Source: Actinomycetota bacterium | GTDB taxonomy: Bacteria > Actinomycetota > Thermoleophilia > Miltoncostaeales > Miltoncostaeaceae | Reading direction: 5' to 3' | Length of the DNA: 12,529 nucleotides | Assembly (NCBI GenBank): GCA_005788075.1 | Contig: SXZC01000201.1 | Coordinates: 1 to 12,529, forward strand | In this document: in pieces, positions 6,066 through 11,792 of the stretch | Numbering within the stretch: position 1 is the first letter of the stretch | How the letters are laid out: each line of letters begins with the position of its first letter | Translations under genes and position numbers: made by a program | The notes under the pieces: model-generated | Databases searched by the model: none | What the model was told of the DNA's origin: nothing | The model's input: only the letters and a program-made list of their open reading frames with translations

Positions 6066-7855
6066 ACGACCTGCGCCGTGCGTGGGGCCCCTGTGCCATC
6101 ACGTGGTGGAGCGTGATCGGCGGGGCGCTGGCGGTGGTGGTGCTGGCGCTGGCGGGGGGTCAGAGCATTCCGGGCTTTCCCCCGCTCGACCGGGTGGTCA
6201 CCGCGCTCGGGGCGGTGGGAGCGGCCGCGCTTGTGCTCGGGGTGGCGCACGCCACGTGGCTGCAGCCAACGCGCCGGACCCACCGGCCTGCGCTGGCGCT
6301 CATCACCTTCGGCTTGGCAGGCGCGGTGGCAGGCGCATCCCGTGCGGGCCTCATCGCCGCCATGGGCTCCGACGACCCCCTCTCGCTCGCCTGGCGCGTG
6401 GCGACGACGGCGATCGCTGCAGTGATCTGGCTCGGTCTCACGGCGGTCGTGGTGGATCACGTGCGGGGGCACCGCGCCGCAATGGCGGCGCTGCGCCTCA
6501 AGCAGGCGGAGCTCGAGGACCTCGACCGCCAGGAGCGCGAGGAACTCGACAGCCTGGCCACTCGCCTGCGCGGCGACCTGCTCGCGCCCGTGCACGCCAC
6601 GCTCGCGCGCATCAGGGTGGCCCTCGCCGCGGTGGGCGCCGGCGGGCCCGCTGCGCACGAGGCCGCGCGCATCGAGAACGTCGTGGCCACATCCATCCGC
6701 CCGCTCAGCCATGAGATCCTCACCGCCGACCCCGCCCCGGAGCCGGCGGTCGGGGTCGGCGAGACCACCCGTCGCGAGCGCACCGCGGTGCTCATGGCGC
6801 GGGCATCGCGCACTGTGGTGCGCGCGCCATGGGTGGTCACGCTGGTGCCGGTCGTGCTCGTGCCCCTCATGCTCGGGCCGAGTTGGGGCATCACCTTCCT
6901 TCTCGTCAATGCGGTCGTCACGTGGCCGATCTACTCAGCGCTTCTGCTGGGACTTCGGCGGGTTCTCGAGCCGCGGCTTCGCGCGATGTCCTCCACGCCG
7001 GCCGCGGCGGCGTGGCTCCTGATCGGATACGCCACCACCACGGCCGTGGTGGTGGGCATCACCACCGGGCTCGGGGGACTATCGCCACGACCGGTGCCCT
7101 ACATGTGGATCGGCATCGTCACCCTCACGGCCATCCTCGTCGCGGCGACGCTGCTGCAGGCGGCATCCGACCTTGCAGCAGAAGATGAGCACGCCCTTCG
7201 CGAGGTGCTCTCGGGAATCGCCCTGTCGCTCGCGCGCATCCAGCAGCGGCTGCGCCATGAGCACCAGGTGCTGGGCTCGCTGCTGCACGGGCCCGTGCAG
7301 GGGGCGCTCCTCGCCGTGGCGGCCTCGTTGGAGCGGGTGAATGCCCGCACGCCGGCCGCCGAACGCCAGGCCATCGTGGACGACGCCGCGCGCCAGTTGG
7401 CCGGGGTTGAACGGCGCCTGGCGGCACCCGCCGACGACGGCCAGTCGCTGGATGACGCCATCGACGGGGTGCTCATGCTGTGGACCCGCGTGCTTGACGT
7501 GCGGCTGACAGTGGCCGATGACGCCCGCGCGGCGCTCGACGCCTCGCCGAGCGCGCGGGGGGCGGTGGCCGACGTGCTGGCCGAGGCGCTCACCAACGCA
7601 TTCCGGCACGGCGGTGCGCGAATGGCGTGGGTGGACCTCTCGCTCGGCCCCGACGGGGCGTACCTACGGGTGATCGATGACGGCGTGCTTGGCACCGGCG
7701 ATGGCACCCGTGGCATGGGGTCGCGCCTCTACGACGAGTGCTCCCCGCAATGGTCCCTCGGTCGGGATGACGACGGACGCACGGAGCTGCGGCTGGTGAT
7801 CCCGGTGGCGGTGCGGGCGGGCGGTGGATCCCGAGTGGAAGCCACGCCCGTATAA
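6062..7855 (+). CDS. Membrane sensor histidine kinase with duplicated membrane and helical modules
   Basis: 597 residues, GTG start inside the regulator's stop. The N-terminal part has four likely membrane helices (about 10-33, 40-66, 79-102 and 112-137) and then a charged helical segment (about 145-225, including LRGDLLAPVHATLARI and RPLSHEIL). A second membrane block of three or four helices (about 254-298, 313-340 and 345-370) is followed by a second helical segment (about 372-460) whose LLHGPVQG carries the probable phospho-acceptor H409. The C-terminal ATPase domain has N512 in the N-box EALTNAFRHG, a DDG box (539-541) and a G-rich GTRGMGSRL lid near 551-559. It resembles the HisKA_3-like kinases that partner LuxR-type regulators. 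There is no large extracellular loop, so the signal is probably sensed within or near the membrane. The first helical segment looks like a dimerisation module without its own ATPase domain. The signal is unknown. Confidence 0.9.
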   Translation: MNDLRRAWGPCAITWWSVIGGALAVVVLALAGGQSIPGFPPLDRVVTALGAVGAAALVLGVAHATWLQPTRRTHRPALALITFGLAGAVAGASRAGLIAAMGSDDPLSLAWRVATTAIAAVIWLGLTAVVVDHVRGHRAAMAALRLKQAELEDLDRQEREELDSLATRLRGDLLAPVHATLARIRVALAAVGAGGPAAHEAARIENVVATSIRPLSHEILTADPAPEPAVGVGETTRRERTAVLMARASRTVVRAPWVVTLVPVVLVPLMLGPSWGITFLLVNAVVTWPIYSALLLGLRRVLEPRLRAMSSTPAAAAWLLIGYATTTAVVVGITTGLGGLSPRPVPYMWIGIVTLTAILVAATLLQAASDLAAEDEHALREVLSGIALSLARIQQRLRHEHQVLGSLLHGPVQGALLAVAASLERVNARTPAAERQAIVDDAARQLAGVERRLAAPADDGQSLDDAIDGVLMLWTRVLDVRLTVADDARAALDASPSARGAVADVLAEALTNAFRHGGARMAWVDLSLGPDGAYLRVIDDGVLGTGDGTRGMGSRLYDECSPQWSLGRDDDGRTELRLVIPVAVRAGGGSRVEATPV

Positions 7856-7862
7856 ACCGATG
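7850..7862 (+). promoter_or_regulatory. Leader motif copy 4 (GTATAAACCGATG), upstream of the propeller protein
   Basis: Fourth and most divergent copy of the 13-base motif. It overlaps the last codons of the kinase gene and lies 42 bases before the preferred ATG at 7905. It contains TATAAA, an acceptable -10-like hexamer, so a separate promoter for the last gene is possible. Function is inferred. Confidence 0.3.
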
Positions 7863-7867
7863 CTGGC

Positions 7868-7890
7868 CGCGGGCCTCGCTCAGGCCCGTG
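7868..7890 (+). other. Hairpin in the leader of the propeller protein gene
   Basis: The arms CGGGCCT and AGGCCCG pair perfectly around the loop CGCTC. A G-U and a C-G pair extend the stem to 9 base pairs. It lies between the kinase stop and the ATG at 7905 and is not followed by a T-tract. It may be an RNA structure affecting translation of the next gene or a weak transcription barrier. Leader 1 has an analogous small hairpin. Confidence 0.35.
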
Positions 7891-7904
7891 GGATCGTGCC
7901 CGGC

Positions 7905-9704
7905 ATGACCACGCCCGCCTCCCCTGCACGCCGAGCATGGCTCGCAGCGCTCCTTCTGGCCCTGGGCCTCGTGTTCGGCGGCGCGCTTGCCGTGCCAGGC
8001 CCCCTGCACGCGCAGGCCGGAACGTCCTGGACGTCGACCCCTGCCGCTCCCAACAATGCGTCGTGGGTGTCGGTCGCATACGGCAGCAGCAGCTTCGTCG
8101 CCCTGGCGAGTTGGTCGGGGTCAGCGCAGGGGACCACCATGCGCAGCGGGGATGGCATCGCGTGGTCGGCCGTGGCGCTGCCCGGCACGCTCGGTGACTC
8201 GCCCTGGTCGAGCATCGCATTCGGCGGCAACAACTTCGTCGGCGTGTCGTGCACCCGCAACAACGTGGGTCGAGCGATCTACAGCACCAACAACGGGCAG
8301 AGCTGGACCGAGGGCAACACGACCACGAACTCCGTTGACCAGGACCGCTGTTGGTCGTCTGTTGCGTACGGCGGCGGGAAGTTCGTCGCCGTCTCGAACG
8401 TTCCGGCCGCGAATAACGACACCTCGCGCGTGATGACGAGCACCGACGGCGGTGCGACCTGGTCGCCCCAAAGCACGTCGGGCCTGGCGAACAGGAGCTG
8501 GCAGGCGGTCGCATATGGAAACGGCACGTTCGTTGCTGTGTCCGGCAACAATGTCAACACCACCACGGACCGCGTGATGACGAGCCCGGACGGGCAGACG
8601 TGGACCCCCCGCAGCGCGGCAACCGGCACCGCGAGCATCAACTGGCAATCGGTCACGTATGGAAACGGCACGTTCGTGGCCGTGGGAGTGAACGCCGGCG
8701 TCATGACCAGCCCGGATGGCGTGACGTGGACGCAGCGAACTGCAGCGCAGGCCAACGGCTGGGTAGAGGTGGCCTATGGCGACGGCCTGTTCGTCGCGGT
8801 GTCATACGACGGCACAAACCGCGTGATGACGAGCGCGGACGGCGTCACATGGACCGCCCGCACGGCCGCCCAGGCCAACGGGTGGCAGGGTGTCGCCTGG
8901 GGGGGGAACAAGTTCGTGGCGGTCGCCAACACAGGCAATGACCGTGCGATGTACAGCATGCTCCTCGCTCCGGATCCGCCCGCGACACCATCGGCCAGCG
9001 CCGGCAATGCCCAAGCCACGATCAGCGTGACGGCGGGCTCGGGAGCGGGCGGAGCACCCACGAGCTACCTCGTCACCGCGAATCCCGGTGGGGCTACGTG
9101 CCCGATCACCGTGCCGAACACCTCATGCACCATCACGGGCCTCACCAACGGCACTGCCTACACCTTCACCGCGACGGCAACCAATGCCACCGGCACCAGC
9201 GCGGCCTCCGCGCCCTCGGCACCGGTCACCCCGATGGCCCCCAGCCCCAGCCCCACTCCCGCGCAGGCGAATGAGTCACCGGGCTCAGGCGGATCATCCT
9301 CAGGCGGCACCGCGCCCGCCGCGCCAACTCTCGCCGTGAGGGATGTGGCGGGCAGCAACCAGGCCTCGTCGGTCACCATCACGTCTCGTGTGGTGGTGAG
9401 CGGGGCCGGAAGCGTGCGCCAGGTGGGCACCCGGGCCACGGGTCAGTCGGCGCGCACCATCTGGCGCGCCACGGCGCGCGCGCATGCCACCAGGCTGTGC
9501 ACCGCGTCGCGGAAGACGCCCCGTGCGGGTACCTACCGCATGACCTGCACGCTGGGTGCCGCTGCGCGCGCGGAGCTCGAGCGGCGGTCGATCACGGTGA
9601 GGCTCGCAACCACCTTCACGCCCACCGGTGGCACGCCGATCACGCGCACCGAGACGGTGGTGCTCAAGAGGATCAAGCCGGCGGCGCCGGCGGTCACGGG
9701 GTAG
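7905..9704 (+). CDS. Secreted beta-propeller-like protein with FN3 domain and the shared novel C-terminal domain
   Basis: 599 residues from the ATG at 7905. This start gives a textbook signal peptide: MTTPASPARRAW, then a hydrophobic run, then an AQA cleavage site near residue 38. An in-frame ATG at 7824 would overlap the kinase gene and put 27 extra residues before the signal peptide, so I reject it. Residues about 45-358 hold seven repeats of roughly 40-50 residues with the pattern W-x-x-VAYG-x-x-x-FVAV ... VMTS-x-DG-x-TW, as in BNR/sialidase-type beta-propellers; seven units suit a closed seven-bladed ring. Next come an FN3 domain (about 358-447; GLTNGTAYTFTATATN), an S/P/T/G-rich linker, and the 126-residue C-terminal domain shared with the large secreted protein. 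The sialidase catalytic Arg triad and Glu/Tyr are not evident, so binding rather than hydrolysis is likelier. The gene follows the kinase by 49 bases. Confidence 0.88.
   Translation: MTTPASPARRAWLAALLLALGLVFGGALAVPGPLHAQAGTSWTSTPAAPNNASWVSVAYGSSSFVALASWSGSAQGTTMRSGDGIAWSAVALPGTLGDSPWSSIAFGGNNFVGVSCTRNNVGRAIYSTNNGQSWTEGNTTTNSVDQDRCWSSVAYGGGKFVAVSNVPAANNDTSRVMTSTDGGATWSPQSTSGLANRSWQAVAYGNGTFVAVSGNNVNTTTDRVMTSPDGQTWTPRSAATGTASINWQSVTYGNGTFVAVGVNAGVMTSPDGVTWTQRTAAQANGWVEVAYGDGLFVAVSYDGTNRVMTSADGVTWTARTAAQANGWQGVAWGGNKFVAVANTGNDRAMYSMLLAPDPPATPSASAGNAQATISVTAGSGAGGAPTSYLVTANPGGATCPITVPNTSCTITGLTNGTAYTFTATATNATGTSAASAPSAPVTPMAPSPSPTPAQANESPGSGGSSSGGTAPAAPTLAVRDVAGSNQASSVTITSRVVVSGAGSVRQVGTRATGQSARTIWRATARAHATRLCTASRKTPRAGTYRMTCTLGAAARAELERRSITVRLATTFTPTGGTPITRTETVVLKRIKPAAPAVTG
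9324..9701 (+). other. Shared 126-residue C-terminal domain, copy B (region of the propeller protein)
   Basis: The last 126 residues of the propeller protein, exactly the length of copy A at 4934-5311. The Cys at domain positions 59 and 75 coincide, and the stretch from the first Cys over 40 residues is about 58% identical (23 of 40 by hand count). It ends in VTG like copy A. It probably forms a disulfide-closed beta domain; its role is unknown. Confidence 0.8.
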
Positions 9705-9718
9705 GGGCCCGGGGCCCC
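9704..9718. terminator. GC-rich hairpin between convergent genes, possible bidirectional terminator
   Basis: GGGGCC and GGCCCC form a 6-base-pair stem around CGG, directly after the stop of the propeller protein and 14 bases from the stop of yqeY on the other strand. The convergent position suits a terminator, but no T-tract follows on either strand, so this is a weak call. Confidence 0.3.
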
Positions 9719-9731
9719 AGCCGCGCGGGCC

Positions 9732-10178
9732 TCAGCCCCCCAGCCGCTCCTTCACCTTGGCGCTCACCACGCCGCCCTCGGCCTGGCCGGCGGTGCGGGC
9801 CATCACGCCCTTGATGACGCCGCCCATGTCCTTCATGGATGACGCGCCGGTCTCGGTGATGACCTCGTCGATGATGGCGTCGAGCTGGGCCTCGTCCATC
9901 TCGGGCGGCAGGTAGACCGAGAGGATCACCAGCTCGGCCTCCTCCTTCGTGGCGAGGTCCTCGCGCCCGGCGGCGCGGAACTGCTCGATGCTCTCCTTGT
10001 GCTGCTTGGCGATGGAGCGCACCACCTTGATCTCGTCCTGCTCGTCGAGGTCGGCCTTCTTTTCGATGCGGGCGTTCTTGAGCGCCGCGAGCACGCGCCG
10101 CACCACGCCGAGGGTGTCCTTCTCCCCCGCCTTCATGGCGGCCTTCATGTCGTCGGTGAGGCGCTGCTCCAGGCTCAT
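9732..10178 (-). CDS. yqeY: GatB/YqeY domain-containing protein
   Basis: 148 residues, the usual length of the family. It starts MSLEQRLTDDMKAAMKAGEKDTLGVVRRVLAA, the characteristic YqeY N-terminus. QFRAAGREDL, YLPPEMDEAQLDAII and the C-terminal GGVIKGVMARTAGQAEGG-x-V block follow; this block matches the helical tail domain of the GatB subunit of tRNA amidotransferase. The protein is cytosolic and mostly helical. It lacks the catalytic and tRNA-binding body of GatB, and the biochemical role of stand-alone YqeY proteins is not established as far as I know. It lies 9 bases after gcvH on the same strand, so it is probably the last gene of the gcvT-gcvH transcript. Identification is strong; function is open. 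Confidence 0.93.
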   Translation of the reverse strand: MSLEQRLTDDMKAAMKAGEKDTLGVVRRVLAALKNARIEKKADLDEQDEIKVVRSIAKQHKESIEQFRAAGREDLATKEEAELVILSVYLPPEMDEAQLDAIIDEVITETGASSMKDMGGVIKGVMARTAGQAEGGVVSAKVKERLGG

Positions 10179-10187
10179 GCGCGCCGC

Positions 10188-10586
10188 CTAGGCCGAGAGG
10201 CCGGCGAGGTAGGCCCGGTAGGCCGCCTCGTCCATGAGGGCGTCGAGCTGCGAGGCGTCGGAGAGCCGCACCTTGATGAGCCAGCCGTCGCCGTAGGGGT
10301 CGCTGTTCACCAGCTCGGGGGCGTCGCTCACCTTGTCGTTCACGGCGATCACCTCGCCGGATGCCGGCGCGATGATGTCGCTCACGGCCTTCACGCTCTC
10401 GAGCTCGCCGTATGAGCTGCCGGCGGTGACGGTGTCGCCCACGGCGGGCGGGTCGTAGTAGACGACCTCGCCGAGGGCGTCCTGGGCGTACCAGGTGACG
10501 CCGAACGTGGCCTCGTCGCCATCCACCCGTGCCCAGTCGTGCTCGGGGTGGTAGCGAAGGTCTGCGGGGTAGGTCTCGTCGCTCAC
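10188..10586 (-). CDS. gcvH: Glycine cleavage system H protein
   Basis: 132 residues. It carries the lipoyl group that shuttles the aminomethyl intermediate between the P, T and L proteins of the glycine cleavage complex. The lipoylation site is K66 in GELESVKAVSDI. It is preceded by the family signature LRYHPEHDWARV and ALGEVVYYDPPAVGD and followed by APASGEV-x-A-x-N and DPYGDGWL. The start is GTG at 10586-10584, supported by AAGGAG 8 bases upstream. Reading further upstream in this frame (to 11144) is only a shadow of gcvT. The GTG overlaps the gcvT stop in a GTGA, implying translational coupling. The usual P-protein gene (gcvP) is not in the window, so the system must be completed elsewhere. 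Confidence 0.96.
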   Translation of the reverse strand: MSDETYPADLRYHPEHDWARVDGDEATFGVTWYAQDALGEVVYYDPPAVGDTVTAGSSYGELESVKAVSDIIAPASGEVIAVNDKVSDAPELVNSDPYGDGWLIKVRLSDASQLDALMDEAAYRAYLAGLSA

Positions 10587-11686
10587 GAGTGATGCTCCTT
10601 GCGCGGTGATGAATCGACCATCGGCAGGGCCACGACCTCTGCCGCCTTCGGCTTGCCTCGCACGTCGACCATGAGGCGGGTGCCCCGCTCGGCGTGCTCG
10701 GATGAAACGTACGCGAGTCCGGCGCCCACGCCGCGGGACGGCGACAGGGTGCCGCTGGTGACGGTGCCCACCTGCACGCCGTCCAGCAGCACCGGGCAGC
10801 CGCCGCGGGGGATGCCCTTCTCGGTGAGCATGATCCCCACGAGCTTCTCGAGGGTGCCCTGCTCGGCCTCGCGCTGCATGCGCTCGGCGCCGGGGAAGCC
10901 CCCGTGCTTGAGGTCGCAGGCCCACTTCAGCCCCGCGGGGATGGGCGTGCGCTCGCGCGAGAGCTCGTTGCCGTAGAGCGGGTAGCCCATCTCCAGGCGC
11001 AGGGTGTCGCGGGCGCCCAGGCCCGCGGCGTCGGGACGGTCGGGCGTGCCCATGAGGGCGTCCCAGATGGCGGGGGCCTCGGCGGCGTCGCACATGATCT
11101 CCACGCCCGGCTCGCCGGTGTATCCGGTGCGCGCCACCAGGCACGGCACGCCGGCCACATGGGCCTCAGTGGCCTCCATGTAGGCGAGCGAGAAGGGCTC
11201 GGGCGATGCGATGGGCGTGAGGGCCTTGGCCCACGCGGGCCCCTGCAGAGCCAGCATGCCGACGTCGGGCGAGCGGTTGATCACCTCGATGCCATCGGGG
11301 GCCAGGCTCACGATGCGCGCGAAGCAGGCATCGATGTTCGAGGCGTTCACCACCAGCAGGAAGCGGTCGAGCAGCGCGTAGGCGAGGAGGTCGTCGATCA
11401 CCCCGCCCTCGTCGTCGGGCAGCAGGGTGTACTGCGCCTGCCCGGGCCCGATGCGCGTGATGTCGTTGGTGAGGGTGGCCTGCAGGAAGTCCCGCGCGCC
11501 CTTGCCCACCACCTCGATCTGGCCCATGTGCGAGACATCAAAGAGCCCGCACCGCTCGCGCACGGCCAGGTGCTCGGCACGCACGCCCAGGTACTCCACG
11601 GGCATCTCCCAGCCCGCGAAGTCCACGATCTTCGCCCCGGCCGCCACATGGGCGTCGTAGAGGGTCGTCCTTCGGAGGTCGCTCAC
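10583..11686 (-). CDS. gcvT: Aminomethyltransferase (glycine cleavage system T protein)
   Basis: 367 residues, normal length for GcvT. It transfers the methylene group from the aminomethyl-lipoyl arm of GcvH to tetrahydrofolate, releasing ammonia. Conserved blocks in order: GAKIVDFAGWEMPVEY, GLFDVSHMGQ, QYTLLPDDEGGVIDDLL, LVVNASNID, LALQGPAW, GYTGEPGVEI, ARDTLRLEMGYPLYGNEL (folate-domain end), and a C-terminal barrel with VG-x-x-TSGTLSPS. The start is GTG at 11686. There is no clear ribosome-binding site before it, but the N-terminal LRRTTLYDAHVAAGAK matches where the family begins. It is first in a gcvT-gcvH-yqeY operon. Upstream lies a long palindromic repeat and then the end of ftsZ, so it probably has its own promoter between 11687 and 11719 or reads on from ftsZ. 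Confidence 0.96.
   Translation of the reverse strand: MSDLRRTTLYDAHVAAGAKIVDFAGWEMPVEYLGVRAEHLAVRERCGLFDVSHMGQIEVVGKGARDFLQATLTNDITRIGPGQAQYTLLPDDEGGVIDDLLAYALLDRFLLVVNASNIDACFARIVSLAPDGIEVINRSPDVGMLALQGPAWAKALTPIASPEPFSLAYMEATEAHVAGVPCLVARTGYTGEPGVEIMCDAAEAPAIWDALMGTPDRPDAAGLGARDTLRLEMGYPLYGNELSRERTPIPAGLKWACDLKHGGFPGAERMQREAEQGTLEKLVGIMLTEKGIPRGGCPVLLDGVQVGTVTSGTLSPSRGVGAGLAYVSSEHAERGTRLMVDVRGKPKAAEVVALPMVDSSPRKEHHS
10595..10600 (-). promoter_or_regulatory. Ribosome-binding site for gcvH inside the end of gcvT
   Basis: On the minus strand this reads AAGGAG, a strong Shine-Dalgarno, 8 bases before the GTG at 10586. It encodes Lys-Glu near the C-terminus of GcvT. It settles the start of gcvH, which otherwise belongs to a much longer open frame. 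Confidence 0.75.
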
Positions 11687-11719
11687 GCGGCGGACTCTAC
11701 GCAGCGCGCGGGGGGCACA

Positions 11720-11790
11720 ACCCCGGTGTCAGGCACTTAGCCGGGCGTCGCGCGAAGCGCACGGCTCGGTTAAGTGCCTGGCACCGGGGT
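11720..11790. repeat. Long palindromic repeat (REP-like element) between ftsZ and gcvT
   Basis: Outer arms of 20 bases (11720-11739 and 11771-11790) are inverted copies with one mismatch that still allows G-U pairing in RNA. Pairing continues inward (CCGGGC with GCTCGG, using G-U), and the tip is GCGC-GAA-GCGC, so almost the whole 71 bases fold into one hairpin. The edges contain GGTGTCAGGCACTTA and its complement form AAGTGCCTGGCACC, which resemble dispersed palindromes of the REP type that are mobilised by Y1 (RAYT) transposases. That link is from memory and inference. It could also stop or attenuate transcription from ftsZ into gcvT, though there is no T-tract. Confidence 0.65.
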
Positions 11791-11792
11791 GG

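Noticed and set aside
7824..7904. Earlier ATG (7824) or ATG at 7860 as the start of the propeller protein
   Set aside because: Both would add residues before a complete signal peptide that begins at 7905, and 7824 lies inside the kinase gene. Some uncertainty remains for 7860.
10188..11144. A 318-codon minus-strand frame that ends as GcvH, read as a fusion protein
   Set aside because: Only the part from the GTG at 10586 is GcvH. The upstream part is an out-of-frame reading of gcvT, and a strong ribosome-binding site marks the internal start.
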